Source: Pseudopedobacter sp037968815
Lineage (GTDB): Bacteria; Bacteroidota; Bacteroidia; Sphingobacteriales; Sphingobacteriaceae
Direction of reading: 5' to 3'
DNA: 64,000 bases
NCBI GenBank assembly: GCA_037968815.1
Contig: JBBKWF010000022.1
Span: forward strand, 124,001 to 188,000
Shown here one piece after another: positions 1-9,046 of the stretch (its first letter is position 1; every line of letters begins with the position of its first letter). The position numbers and the translations under genes are program-made. Under the pieces are notes generated by a model, which worked only from the letters and a program-made list of their open reading frames with translations, had not been told where the DNA came from and made no database searches.

Positions 1-428
1 ATTTTGGTAGCCGATTAATGGCTAATATTCGTGAAGATAAAGGCTATACCTATGGCATCGGGTCCGGAATTGCATCTTTACAGCAAGCCGGTTATTTCTT
101 TATCTCTACAGAAGTTGGTGTGGATGTTACCTCAGCAACCTTAGTAGAAATTGAAAAAGAAGTGAACCTGCTAAAATCAGAAGCGATTGCTGATGAAGAG
201 CTAGCGCTGATCAAAAACTATATGATGGGCAGTTTGTTGGGTAGTTTAGAAAATGCTTTTAGCCATGCCGATAAATTCAAAAACATTCATTTTTTTGGCT
301 TAGGGTACGAGTATTATGAGAAATATATCAAAACGTTAAAAAATATAACACCACAAGAGTTAAAAGGTTTAGCCAATAAATATTGGGATTATGATACTTT
401 TTACAAAGTTATAGTGGGTAAGATGTGA
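1..428 (+). CDS. M16 family zinc metalloprotease, C-terminal part (5' end outside window)
   Basis: The reading frame is open from the first bases and ends at a TGA, leaving about 141 residues. The segment GSRLMANIREDKGYTYGIGS matches the conserved C-terminal signature of M16 (pitrilysin/processing-peptidase-like) proteins, in which an R and a Y contact the substrate in the domain that faces the catalytic one. The HxxEH zinc motif would lie upstream, outside the window, so activity cannot be judged. The first ATG, at 18, falls inside this conserved motif and is not a real start. In Bacteroidota such proteins are often periplasmic and encoded as tandem pairs; that is family knowledge, not visible here. 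Confidence 0.85.
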   Translation, partial: FGSRLMANIREDKGYTYGIGSGIASLQQAGYFFISTEVGVDVTSATLVEIEKEVNLLKSEAIADEELALIKNYMMGSLLGSLENAFSHADKFKNIHFFGLGYEYYEKYIKTLKNITPQELKGLANKYWDYDTFYKVIVGKM

Positions 429-435
429 TTTTTAG

Positions 436-466
436 AGACTTACGATTTTTATAAAATCGTAAGTCT
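436..466. terminator. bidirectional hairpin terminator between convergent genes
   Basis: A 14-bp perfect stem (AGACTTACGATTTT at 436-449 and its complement at 453-466) closes a 3-nt loop and is flanked by T-rich and A-rich runs on either side. It sits between the M16 gene end and the convergent DUF3857 gene end and could serve both. Confidence 0.8.
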
Positions 467-482
467 TTATTAGTTTAACCCC

Positions 483-2378
483 TTACATTTTAACGATTAC
501 TGCCTTTTGCTTATCAGCTTTGTAAACTGCATTGTAGAACTCAATCAGTTTAGGATATTCACTGGGCTTGTACGTTTTTCTCCACATTTCCAGCTCTCTG
601 GAGTAAGTTATAGTGTTGTTTTCTTTTATTGTTTTAGTTTTATAAACACCAAATTCCGACTTTATTTCTTGGTCTTCGGGTAAAAAATCAACCTTAAGTG
701 TTGCTGGTAATTCATAACTAATTTCGTCTTTATCATAATAACTGAAATTTATGGCAAAGTCGGTTTTACGGTTGTCATAAGCCTGGGGCACATATTGTCT
801 TTTATTCATTAAGTTCAAAGCCAAAAAGAAATTGTTGCCTAAGCCACTCATCACTTTTGTTGCTTTTAAATCAATTGACTGCTCTAGTGTAGGCGTATTA
901 GTGTCATTTTGAGCGTATTTCAGGTTTATAATCTCAGGGTTACTAATTCCAATATACTTGTATATGTAGTCCTTCTGTTCTTTAGGCTCTTCGTATAATT
1001 GACTGTGATAATTTTCAAACTGCTCTCCACCAAACTTAGAGTTGATGTTGCAAATGGCATTTCCACTTTCATCCAAAACAACTTTAGCTTTTCTAATTTG
1101 AAAATTATCTTTTGCATTTAATTTAGGTGTTTTCACCACCTTTCCGCCATTTTCTGAAACTAAAATCACATTTCTGTCGCCGGTAAAACTTCCTAAATAA
1201 TTGTATGGATTTCTTTGGCTAGTACACTCTAACCAAACGGTGTCTTTTACCATTGGAACACATAAAATCATGTGGTTAGCTTGTCCAATTGAAGAAAAAT
1301 CAGACCATAAATCTTTGTTGTCGCCAGCTTTAACTATTACTAATTGAGATGGAATATTTACTTCTTTAAGTAATGATTTCATGTAATTGGACAGGGCTTT
1401 ACAATCACCGTAATTATTGACCGCAACTTTTTCAGCGGGGAAAGGTATAAAACCACCAATTCCTAGCTGTACACTTATATAACGTGTTTTAGACTGCATG
1501 TAATTGTAAAGCTTTTTAACTTTTTCTTGCGGAGTGCTAAGTCCAGCTGTTAATTCGTGAACTTTGCTAGCAATTTCTGGGGGTAATTTATCACCACCTT
1601 TACTTAATTGATAAATCCAATTTCCAAAAGTGTTCCAAGTAGTCATATCCCCTTCGGTATTCTCAAAACTAAAGGTGTTCGGAGAAAAATAAGCCCAAGG
1701 CGTAATATTGGTAATGCCCACACTCAAATCTTCGTACTCTATAGCGTTTAGATTTTCGCAGGAATAACTTTTTGTAGTAAAACTAGCGTCTGAAGTGGTT
1801 TTTGCTTTACTAAGACTACTTTCTTTATATTTTAACGGTAAATCGTTAGGGTAGCTAATATTGAAATTAGATTTTTGAACAGCAATATTATAATAATACT
1901 GCGGCACCCAAGGACTTATAAAAAAATTAGAGTTAATGTTTTTAGTGTAAGAAAACTCAATAGTGTAAGGGTAAGTGTTTTCATGTACAGTTAAATATAA
2001 AACACGGTCATCTTGGTACATTGTGCCTCCACTAATTTGGCTTTGGTCAGTAAAATCAGATTTACTATAGCTTTTACCTTTTATACCTAACGAGTCATAA
2101 ACGGTCACTTTTAAACCCTTTAAGCTCGAGCCTTTGTCATAGTATTCTGAAACCGTACTATAACTGTCACCTTGTTTGTTAAGGATGGTAAAAACAACTT
2201 TATATTCTTCTACAACTTTTGTTTTTGAGAACACCTTAATGTCTCTTTGCTCGTCTCTAATCACTATTTCGGCTTTATCCCTTAATGCTGAGGGGATTTT
2301 AGAGCTTGCATACTCTTGCGCAAAAACTGTGTTCGCAATTCCAATTAGGCAAAGCAAAACATATAGTCTTTTTTTCAT
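483..2378 (-). CDS. DUF3857 / transglutaminase-like secreted protein, apparently intact catalytic core
   Basis: 631 residues beginning with a signal peptide (MKKRLYVLLCLIGIANTVFAQ). The N-terminal half has the beta-rich DUF3857 character, followed by a transglutaminase-like core with the Cys in YGDCKALSNYMKSLL (C326) and a His in ANHMILCVP (H369); the usual third residue appears as Glu in VWLECTS. Known members are exported proteins of unknown role in Bacteroidota. The start ATG directly follows the stop of the upstream paralogue at 2379 with no gap, so the two are almost certainly co-transcribed. The presence of Cys and His suggests a papain-like amidase or peptidase activity, but the substrate is unknown. 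Confidence 0.8.
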   Translation of the reverse strand: MKKRLYVLLCLIGIANTVFAQEYASSKIPSALRDKAEIVIRDEQRDIKVFSKTKVVEEYKVVFTILNKQGDSYSTVSEYYDKGSSLKGLKVTVYDSLGIKGKSYSKSDFTDQSQISGGTMYQDDRVLYLTVHENTYPYTIEFSYTKNINSNFFISPWVPQYYYNIAVQKSNFNISYPNDLPLKYKESSLSKAKTTSDASFTTKSYSCENLNAIEYEDLSVGITNITPWAYFSPNTFSFENTEGDMTTWNTFGNWIYQLSKGGDKLPPEIASKVHELTAGLSTPQEKVKKLYNYMQSKTRYISVQLGIGGFIPFPAEKVAVNNYGDCKALSNYMKSLLKEVNIPSQLVIVKAGDNKDLWSDFSSIGQANHMILCVPMVKDTVWLECTSQRNPYNYLGSFTGDRNVILVSENGGKVVKTPKLNAKDNFQIRKAKVVLDESGNAICNINSKFGGEQFENYHSQLYEEPKEQKDYIYKYIGISNPEIINLKYAQNDTNTPTLEQSIDLKATKVMSGLGNNFFLALNLMNKRQYVPQAYDNRKTDFAINFSYYDKDEISYELPATLKVDFLPEDQEIKSEFGVYKTKTIKENNTITYSRELEMWRKTYKPSEYPKLIEFYNAVYKADKQKAVIVKM

Positions 2379-4406
2379 TTATATCTTTTTTAGAACCAAA
2401 GGTTGATTTTGTTTTGCAACTATATGCTTAAATAGTTCTTTTAAATCCGGGTAACTTTCTGGACTAAATACATTTTTATTAAAGGAAATTCTGCAACTTA
2501 TAAGTACTTGCTTGTCCGACTGAATACAAGTGTATAAAAAACTAGCGCTGTTATCTTGTAGCATATAGTTAATAGACTCTGGCAATTTGTCAAGCGTATA
2601 ACCTTCTGGGATAGTAATTACAATTCGGAAACTTTCTAATCGAGGGTACGAGAAATCTACAGGAAAGTTTCTAACCTCTTCTTTAAAAGGGTTCTCTTTG
2701 TACCTTTCATACATTAGAGGGTTAAAGTAAACCAAATTACCAGCTTCCTCAATATAGTCGGTTACCTCATAATCAATTTTTTCAACGATAGGAAGTTCTG
2801 GGTTTTTTACTTCAGATGCATTATAGTTGATGATTTTTAACCCGTTTTTGTTGGATGCATAGTCTTTTAAGTATTCTGCTTCGGTGCTAAAGCTTTGGTA
2901 CTTATGCCTAAAGTTTAAACCATCATAATTGGTTTTTTTAGAAAAAGAACCCACTTTTAACTTTAGGTCCTTATCAAAAGTAATACTAAAAGTACTAAGT
3001 GTCGAAGAAAAGTCTTTTGGATCCGTAGACATCCATTTCCCGGTTTTTTGATCTAGATCAACTACAAATCCATGATGATTTAAGGCATTTGGGTTAATAA
3101 GGTCTGGTGCATTATTAATGTTTGATGCATCTAATAGATAGGATGTGGTGTCAACTGTTAACTTAACAACCACATAATTAAACTTTGATGCCATCGGGTA
3201 CCCCGGGTGCTTTCCGTTACTTCGTGTACTCAATATTACGGGTTGGGCATTTAAGTCTGCAGATTTTAATAAGCTTAACAAGGTGAGGTTGATGTCACCA
3301 ATGTTACCCACTTTATCTTCAATTACTGCTTTTGGTGAGGACGCTACACTGTAATCTCCATTTTTTTCGTTCCATTTAACATTGTTTTTAACATATTTAA
3401 AAATCTTATCAGCTTTATCAAAACTTTTATCCCCTTCTGATATGATTGTAGCAACCAGTTTTTTTGAGTAATTATTAGGTTTAATAAAATCTCCAAAACG
3501 ACCAGCTTCCTTGTATCCTTCTATTACTTTTTCCCAAGTAGTAGAATAGTTATGGTGTGTATCTCCAGGGAACCTTGTAGATTGAATTTCAAAGCCAAGT
3601 TTGGTTAGGTAGTCATCCTCAGTAGTAATATAAGCTTCGTTTTTAAATGCAGGAATGTTTTTTGATGTCCACTTTCTTACTCTAGACATACAGTTTAGTC
3701 TAACAGCATCACTCTGATGGGTACTGCTTGAGCCCACTAGACCGGTTATTAGAATAGGTTTTGTTTCATCACTTTCAAGCTCAACTGGGTGCATAACCTG
3801 GAAGTTTAGTTTATAATCAAAATACTCGGGCAGGGCGAAAGTAAATTCGCTCCATATCGTTGGGATTTCAGACTGAAAATACCAATCTCTAAGGGTGAAG
3901 ATAACATCAGATTGAATTTTGTACTGTATTTCAATAATAGTGCCTTCCTGTACATCAGAAACGGTATATTTATAGTTGGTGTAATCTTCGTTAAACTGAT
4001 CTTTAAATTTTTCGTCTTTTGACGATTTACTCTGCTTAACCTTTCCGTCTACTAAGTTATATGAAGCAGTTTTTATTGAACCTAATATTTCCTTATAATT
4101 TGAGTTTTGAAAAATAACAATTTCAAAATTACCATACTGGGAGCCTTCTTTTTTTAAAATCTTTATGCGTTTATGTCTTTCTAATGTGTACGCCCATCGT
4201 CCTCTATCATTAATTCCGAAGTCTAAACTTGCAACATCAAATAGTATTACTGCTGTAGCCGCAGAGTCTTTTCCAAAAGGTTTAGCATCAAAATCAGATG
4301 GTTCAATCTTGCCAAATTTAAGCTTATCATAATCGCTAGCCACTTGTGCTTTTAGCTGAGATGAAAGTATAGCTAGTATAGCTATATAGAGTATTTTTTT
4401 AATCAT
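2379..4406 (-). CDS. DUF3857 protein with degenerate transglutaminase-like core
   Basis: 675 residues with signal peptide (MIKKILYIAILAILSSQLKAQ). It is a diverged paralogue of the gene directly downstream: DUF3857 N-terminal region, then a transglutaminase-like region in which the catalytic Cys position reads GNIGDINLTLL (Ile372 in place of Cys) and the His position reads FNYVVVKL (Tyr), while the third-residue strand is kept as YLLDAS. The catalytic triad is therefore missing and the protein is probably a binding or scaffold protein rather than an enzyme. Pairing of an active-looking and an inactive copy in one operon suggests they work together. Function unknown. Confidence 0.78.
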   Translation of the reverse strand: MIKKILYIAILAILSSQLKAQVASDYDKLKFGKIEPSDFDAKPFGKDSAATAVILFDVASLDFGINDRGRWAYTLERHKRIKILKKEGSQYGNFEIVIFQNSNYKEILGSIKTASYNLVDGKVKQSKSSKDEKFKDQFNEDYTNYKYTVSDVQEGTIIEIQYKIQSDVIFTLRDWYFQSEIPTIWSEFTFALPEYFDYKLNFQVMHPVELESDETKPILITGLVGSSSTHQSDAVRLNCMSRVRKWTSKNIPAFKNEAYITTEDDYLTKLGFEIQSTRFPGDTHHNYSTTWEKVIEGYKEAGRFGDFIKPNNYSKKLVATIISEGDKSFDKADKIFKYVKNNVKWNEKNGDYSVASSPKAVIEDKVGNIGDINLTLLSLLKSADLNAQPVILSTRSNGKHPGYPMASKFNYVVVKLTVDTTSYLLDASNINNAPDLINPNALNHHGFVVDLDQKTGKWMSTDPKDFSSTLSTFSITFDKDLKLKVGSFSKKTNYDGLNFRHKYQSFSTEAEYLKDYASNKNGLKIINYNASEVKNPELPIVEKIDYEVTDYIEEAGNLVYFNPLMYERYKENPFKEEVRNFPVDFSYPRLESFRIVITIPEGYTLDKLPESINYMLQDNSASFLYTCIQSDKQVLISCRISFNKNVFSPESYPDLKELFKHIVAKQNQPLVLKKI

Positions 4407-4740
4407 AGATGGTTATAGTTTTATAGCATAGAATATGCGGTGATAAAAATAAATAAATATCTGAAATTATTTATTTTATTCTTTCTAAGAACTAAAGTGG
4501 TTTGTTTCTGTATAGTTAGTGTTAATGATTTGTTTTTTAGTTTGTTACCTTTTGTGTGCTAGTTTTAATAAAATGACTGTACGCTCGGAAGTGAGGAGGA
4601 TGTAGTCAGTTTACAAGTAATTTTATACTAAATAATTAATAAGGCTATTGTAATTATTACTGCTTTCAAATTTTTTAACAAAATTATTTCAAAAAAAAAC
4701 TATCTTTGTGCGGCAAATAGAGTACCCTAATTTATTTGCT
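4407..4740. other. divergent intergenic region
   Basis: 334 bases between the minus-strand DUF3857 operon and guaB. It must hold promoters for both directions. The only element I can point to is the guaB -7 box near its right end. No RNA gene or credible small ORF was seen. Confidence 0.5.
4701..4708 (+). promoter_or_regulatory. guaB promoter -7 box
   Basis: TATCTTTG matches the Bacteroidota -7 consensus TAnnTTTG exactly and lies 32 nt before the ATG at 4741. It overlaps an in-frame GTG at 4708, which therefore cannot be the translation start. No convincing -33 TTTG box is visible. Confidence 0.65.
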
Positions 4741-6210
4741 ATGCAACTTGATCCACATAAATTTTTACCCGACGGTCTAACCTATGACGATGTACTTTTA
4801 GTACCCGCATATTCTGAGGTTTTGCCACGCGAAGTCGATACTTCCAGCTATTTCACAAAAAAAATAAAACTAAACGTTCCTATTGTTTCCGCTGCAATGG
4901 ATACTGTTACTGATTCTAACTTAGCAATTGCAATAGCACAGGCTGGTGGGATTGGAGTTTTGCACAAAAATATGACTATTGCTGCTCAGGCAAATGAAGT
5001 CCGCCGTGTAAAACGTTCTGAAAGCGGAATGATCCAAGACCCTGTTACTTTAAATAAAGAAGCTTTAGTAGGTGATGCCTTTAAGCTGATGAAAGAATAC
5101 AAAATTGGAGGAATCCCTGTAATTTCAGAAGATAATATGCTATTAGGCATTATCACTAACAGAGATTTGAGGTTTCAAAAAAACATGAATCACAAAATTT
5201 CTGAGGTAATGACTAAAGAAAATTTAATCACTGCACCAGAAGGAACTACTTTAACTCAAGCAGAAATTATTTTGCAAGAGTATAAAATTGAAAAGCTTCC
5301 GGTAGTAAATAAAGAAGGTAAATTAAGTGGTTTAATCACTTTTAAAGATATTCAGAAGTTTAAAAATTTCCCATTAGCTTGTAAAGATGAGCATGGCAGG
5401 TTAAGAGTAGGAGCGGCTGTTGGTGTTACACATGACACAATGGAGCGTGTAGCGGCTTTGGTAAAAGCAGGAGTTGATGTGATTGCTATTGATACTGCTC
5501 ATGGGCATTCAAAAGGTGTAATTAATCAACTTAAAGCTGTAAAAGCAGCATATCCAGATTTACAAGTAATTGCCGGAAACGTAGCTACGGCTGCAGGCGC
5601 AAAAGCTTTAGCAGATGCTGGTGCAGATGGTGTAAAAGTAGGTATTGGTCCTGGTTCAATTTGTACTACACGTATTATTGCTGGTGTGGGCGTTCCGCAA
5701 CTTTATGCAGTTTACGAAGCAGCAAAAGGTTTAGAAGGTACAGGAGTGCCAGTAATTGCAGACGGTGGAATTAAATATACAGGAGATATTGCAAAGGCAA
5801 TTGCTGCCGGTGCAAGCTCAATAATGGCAGGTTCTTTATTTGCTGGAGTTGAAGAGTCTCCGGGCGAAACCATTATTTACGAAGGACGTAAGTTTAAATC
5901 GTACCGCGGAATGGGCTCTGTAGAAGCAATGGAAGCTGGTTCAAAAGATCGTTATTTCCAAGATGTTGAAGACGATATTAAAAAACTAGTTCCAGAAGGT
6001 ATTGTTGGTCGTGTGCCATACAAAGGTACTTTGGCAGAAGTAATGCATCAATTCATAGGTGGCTTAAAAGCAAGTATGGGTTATGTTGGTGCAAAAGATA
6101 TTCCAACATTACAAAAAGCACAATTTGTGAGAATAACTTCATCTGGTATCAGAGAGTCTCATCCACATGATATCACTATTACTAAAGAAGCTCCAAATTA
6201 TAGCAGGTAG
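4741..6210 (+). CDS. guaB: IMP dehydrogenase
   Basis: Catalyses NAD-dependent oxidation of IMP to XMP, the first committed step to GMP, in the cytoplasm. 489 residues, the normal bacterial length. The order is: N-terminal barrel strand with DGLTYDDVLLVP, two CBS domains at about residues 95-215, then the catalytic barrel with GPGSICTTR (active-site Cys308), the phosphate-binding IADGGI and GSLFAG, and the flap near YRGMGSVEAM. The ATG at 4741 was chosen over an in-frame GTG at 4708 because the latter overlaps the -7 promoter box. Single gene with its own terminator. Very secure. Confidence 0.97.
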   Translation: MQLDPHKFLPDGLTYDDVLLVPAYSEVLPREVDTSSYFTKKIKLNVPIVSAAMDTVTDSNLAIAIAQAGGIGVLHKNMTIAAQANEVRRVKRSESGMIQDPVTLNKEALVGDAFKLMKEYKIGGIPVISEDNMLLGIITNRDLRFQKNMNHKISEVMTKENLITAPEGTTLTQAEIILQEYKIEKLPVVNKEGKLSGLITFKDIQKFKNFPLACKDEHGRLRVGAAVGVTHDTMERVAALVKAGVDVIAIDTAHGHSKGVINQLKAVKAAYPDLQVIAGNVATAAGAKALADAGADGVKVGIGPGSICTTRIIAGVGVPQLYAVYEAAKGLEGTGVPVIADGGIKYTGDIAKAIAAGASSIMAGSLFAGVEESPGETIIYEGRKFKSYRGMGSVEAMEAGSKDRYFQDVEDDIKKLVPEGIVGRVPYKGTLAEVMHQFIGGLKASMGYVGAKDIPTLQKAQFVRITSSGIRESHPHDITITKEAPNYSR

Positions 6211-6258
6211 TAAGTTTTTTCGCTAAATTACTCAATAAACAACTTTTCCTTGAGTGAA

Positions 6259-6290
6259 AATAGTTCGTAGTTTCTACGGACTATTTTTTT
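6259..6290 (+). terminator. rho-independent terminator after guaB
   Basis: Stem AATAGTTCGTAG / CTACGGACTATT (6259-6270 with 6274-6285, one mismatch) followed by a T run to 6290. Confidence 0.8.
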
Positions 6291-6362
6291 TGAATTACTC
6301 TTCAGTTTTCAAAAAACCTTAAACAAAAAACCATAAGCTTGCCTATCCCAATAATTATTTTT

Positions 6363-6370
6363 TAAATTTG
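6363..6370 (+). promoter_or_regulatory. -7 box for the aldo/keto reductase gene
   Basis: TAAATTTG fits TAnnTTTG and lies 34 nt before the ATG at 6405. Confidence 0.55.
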
Positions 6371-6404
6371 GTATAAGCACATTACTTTATTAAATCTACA
6401 AAAC

Positions 6405-7307
6405 ATGAAACCTATTTATTTAAGTGATGCAGGACCAAAAGTTTCTCCTGCAGTTTACGGATTTTACAGATGGAACGATTTGGAAGAAAACCTTCCGATG
6501 AAAATGGAACAGATTTTTAACCTCTGCATTAGCCTAGGTATAAACACGTTTGATCATGCTGATATTTACGGAAATTATACCTGCGAAGAAGAATTTGGCA
6601 AGATGCTACAAAATAGTTCGGTAAAGCGGGAAGATATTGTTTTGTTTACCAAGTGTGGTTTATGCGAACCTCATCCTTCACGCCCGAATATAAAAACACG
6701 TTATTTAGATTCTTCAGCAGAACATATTAGCTCAAGCTTGCATCAATCGCTTAAAAATTTAAAAACCGATTATGTGGATGTTTTTCTGTTGAACAATTTA
6801 GACCCCACTGCAAACTTAGAAGAAACTGCGGCCGAATTGATGAAGTTGAAACAGGAAGGGAAAATCAAAACGGTTGGTTTAAGCCACTTCAATGTGTTTC
6901 AGCACCAGTTGTTGTCTTCTTATCTTAAGCTTCCTATTGTTACCAATCACGTGGAACTGAATTTATTAAACACCACGGCTTTGGAAAACGGACAAATTGA
7001 TTATATGAAGCAGAAATATATGCGTCCATTTGCTTTAGCTCCATTAGCCGAAGGTCGCATTGCGACTGGTATGGATTTATCAGAACTAGTGATTAGAGAA
7101 AAACTGTCCACTTTAGCCACTAAATATGATACTACTATTGAGGCAGTTGCTGTTGCTTGGTTATTAAAGCTTGGTGCTTTGCCTTTAATCGGGACCAGAA
7201 ACGAAGCTAGGATTAGAAACATAGTTGCTGCATTTGATATTGAGCTAGATCGCCAGGACTGGCATAACCTTTACAATAGCACCCGTTTATCCAAACAATC
7301 CGTTTAA
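6405..7307 (+). CDS. aldo/keto reductase, YdhF-like
   Basis: 300 residues, one TIM-barrel domain. The tetrad region is recognisable: Asp and Tyr in NTFDHADIYGNY, Lys in VLFTKCG, His in VGLSHFN. Late motifs GTRNEARIRNIV and the Pro-poor NADP(H)-binding end fit the AKR family, and the overall pattern (SPAVYGFYRWND, EEEFGKML) is closest to the E. coli YdhF branch. Predicted cytoplasmic NADPH-dependent reduction of a carbonyl compound; the substrate is unknown. It is a single gene with its own -7 box. Confidence 0.88.
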   Translation: MKPIYLSDAGPKVSPAVYGFYRWNDLEENLPMKMEQIFNLCISLGINTFDHADIYGNYTCEEEFGKMLQNSSVKREDIVLFTKCGLCEPHPSRPNIKTRYLDSSAEHISSSLHQSLKNLKTDYVDVFLLNNLDPTANLEETAAELMKLKQEGKIKTVGLSHFNVFQHQLLSSYLKLPIVTNHVELNLLNTTALENGQIDYMKQKYMRPFALAPLAEGRIATGMDLSELVIREKLSTLATKYDTTIEAVAVAWLLKLGALPLIGTRNEARIRNIVAAFDIELDRQDWHNLYNSTRLSKQSV

Positions 7308-7344
7308 GATTAAAAATCAATAATCGCATTAGCTTTCAGTCTTG

Positions 7345-7352
7345 TACTTTTG
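7345..7352 (+). promoter_or_regulatory. -7 box for the LOG-family gene
   Basis: TACTTTTG fits TAnnTTTG, 23 nt before the ATG at 7376. Confidence 0.5.
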
Positions 7353-7375
7353 GCTTTCAGTTTTTAGAAAATAAA

Positions 7376-7963
7376 ATGATTAAATCAATATGCGTTTATT
7401 GCGGAGCAAACTTTAACGGAGACGCTCACTTAAAGTTAGTTGTTGAAGAATTGGCTTCTTTGATGGCTAAAAACAATATTAAATTAGTTTTTGGTGGCGG
7501 CAGTGTAGGCGTAATGGGTTTAATTGCGGATGCTGTTTTAAAAAATGGTGGTGAAGCAATTGGAGTTATTCCTCAATTTTTGATGGATAAAGAAGTTGGC
7601 TATAAAGGTTTAACCGAAATGATTGTGACAGAAAATATGCATCAGCGTAAGCAAAAAATGGCAGATATTGCTGATGCATTTTTAATTCTTCCGGGAGGGT
7701 TTGGTACTTTAGAAGAGTTTTTTGAAGTTTTGACTTGGTTACAATTGGGTTTACATCAAAAGCCAATTGGGGTTCTAAATGTTAACGGTTTTTACGATTT
7801 TCTGTTTAAGCAGATGGATGTAATGGTTGAACAAAAGTTTCTGAAACCTATAAACCGTGATTTGGTGATTAACGAATCCTCGCCAGAAAAAATTATTGAA
7901 CAAATGAATGGTTTCACTGCAAACGCAGACGATGTTTGGTTTAAAGAACGTAACCTTAGTTAG
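7376..7963 (+). CDS. LOG family protein (cytokinin riboside 5'-monophosphate phosphoribohydrolase type, TIGR00730)
   Basis: 195 residues, the usual size. Rossmann-like fold with the nucleotide-binding GGGSVGVMG near residues 42-50 and the family signature LPGGFGTLEEFFEVLTW. Family members hydrolyse nucleoside 5'-monophosphates to free base and ribose 5-phosphate; in bacteria the physiological substrate is often AMP or an unknown nucleotide. Cytoplasmic. It stands alone between the aldo/keto reductase and the PAP2 gene, with no clear functional link to either. Confidence 0.92.
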   Translation: MIKSICVYCGANFNGDAHLKLVVEELASLMAKNNIKLVFGGGSVGVMGLIADAVLKNGGEAIGVIPQFLMDKEVGYKGLTEMIVTENMHQRKQKMADIADAFLILPGGFGTLEEFFEVLTWLQLGLHQKPIGVLNVNGFYDFLFKQMDVMVEQKFLKPINRDLVINESSPEKIIEQMNGFTANADDVWFKERNLS

Positions 7964-8085
7964 GTTTATCTACACTTGTTTTCTCACAAGCAAAGTATAT
8001 CAGCTTTATATTATTAATGATTTGTGTAATTCTTGGCAAAGGAATTGAATAGTTGTTTTAATTGAAAACAATTTAAAGCAAAGGC

Positions 8086-8904
8086 ATGAAAAAAGTTAAA
8101 TACTTATCAATTCTCGTTCTCTTTTTATTTCTTACCCATCAAAGTTTTTCTCAAACTGATTCGCCTTACGAAACTAGTTTAAAATATGATGGACCAGCTG
8201 TAGTTGCAGGTTTAGGTTTAACCTATTTAGGCTTTACCTTCATCAAAAATAAAAAACAATTAACATCCGCAGAACTCGCCAATAAATCAAAAGATGATGT
8301 TTTCTTTCTAGACCGCTTTTCTGCGGGGAATTTTTCTGAAAAAGCAGACAAAGACAGTTATATTCCATTTTATGGCTCTTTTGCAGTAGCACCAATTGTC
8401 GCATTAATTGATCGTAATCAAAGATCTCATTATGGTCAAATTTCAGTGATGTTTATAGAAACTATGTCTGCCGCGGCAGCTTCTTTCACCATTGCAGCCG
8501 GTTTAGTACAACGTAGTCGCCCTTTAGTTTATAATACTTCATTACCAGTAGCAGATAGGCAGGATAAAGACGAACAGCGATCTTTTTTTGCAGGACATAC
8601 TACTGCAACCGCAGCGGCAACTTTCTTTGCGGCAAAAGTATTCAGTGATTTTAACCCCGATTCTAAATTGAAGCCCTACGTTTGGGGAGCAGCAGCAGCG
8701 GTACCAGCATTAGTTGGTTACCAAAGATTAAAAGCAGGAAAGCACTTTTTAAGCGATAATCTTTTGGGCTACGGCGTTGGTGCGGCTTGCGGGATTTTGA
8801 TTCCTCAACTGCATAAAAAAACTAACACTACTAATTTATCTGTTGCTCCGATGGTAGGTTTTGATTATCAAGGAATGGGGTTGACATATAAGTTCAAAAA
8901 CTAA
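8086..8904 (+). CDS. PAP2 family phosphatase-like membrane protein
   Basis: 272 residues, N-terminal signal peptide (MKKVKYLSILVLFLFLTHQSFSQ), several hydrophobic segments. The three PAP2 motifs are present in modified form: RSRPLVYN (motif 1), FFAGHTTATAAATFFAAKVF (motif 2, with the catalytic His in AGH), and RLKAGKHFLSDNLLGYGVG (motif 3 with His and Asp). Family members remove phosphate from lipid phosphates such as phosphatidic acid or undecaprenyl pyrophosphate at the outer face of the inner membrane. The C-terminal tail (VAPMVGFDYQGMGLTYKF) looks like a short beta-rich extension. Substrate not predictable. Confidence 0.85.
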   Translation: MKKVKYLSILVLFLFLTHQSFSQTDSPYETSLKYDGPAVVAGLGLTYLGFTFIKNKKQLTSAELANKSKDDVFFLDRFSAGNFSEKADKDSYIPFYGSFAVAPIVALIDRNQRSHYGQISVMFIETMSAAAASFTIAAGLVQRSRPLVYNTSLPVADRQDKDEQRSFFAGHTTATAAATFFAAKVFSDFNPDSKLKPYVWGAAAAVPALVGYQRLKAGKHFLSDNLLGYGVGAACGILIPQLHKKTNTTNLSVAPMVGFDYQGMGLTYKFKN

Positions 8905-8987
8905 TTTGTTAAAGCCGAAAAACTAATATGCTGTTTAGAGTATATTGTTTTAAGTTTAATAGAAGCGAAAAATATTTAAAACAGTAT

Positions 8988-9025
8988 AAACCCTCATTAA
9001 GCAAATGTTTAATGAGGGTTTTTGT
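8988..9025 (+). terminator. rho-independent terminator after the PAP2 gene
   Basis: A 13-bp stem (AAACCCTCATTAA at 8988-9000, complement at 9009-9021) followed by a T run. An ATG at 9005 inside this hairpin is not a plausible start for the next gene. Confidence 0.85.
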
Positions 9026-9046
9026 TTTTATCACTATATTTCGGTG

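Noticed and set aside
4708..4740. GTG start for guaB at 4708
   Set aside because: It overlaps the -7 promoter box; the ATG at 4741 gives the usual protein length.
9005..9046. ATG start at 9005 for the DUF1905 gene
   Set aside because: It lies inside the terminator hairpin of the upstream gene; the ATG at 9047 gives a normal N-terminus.
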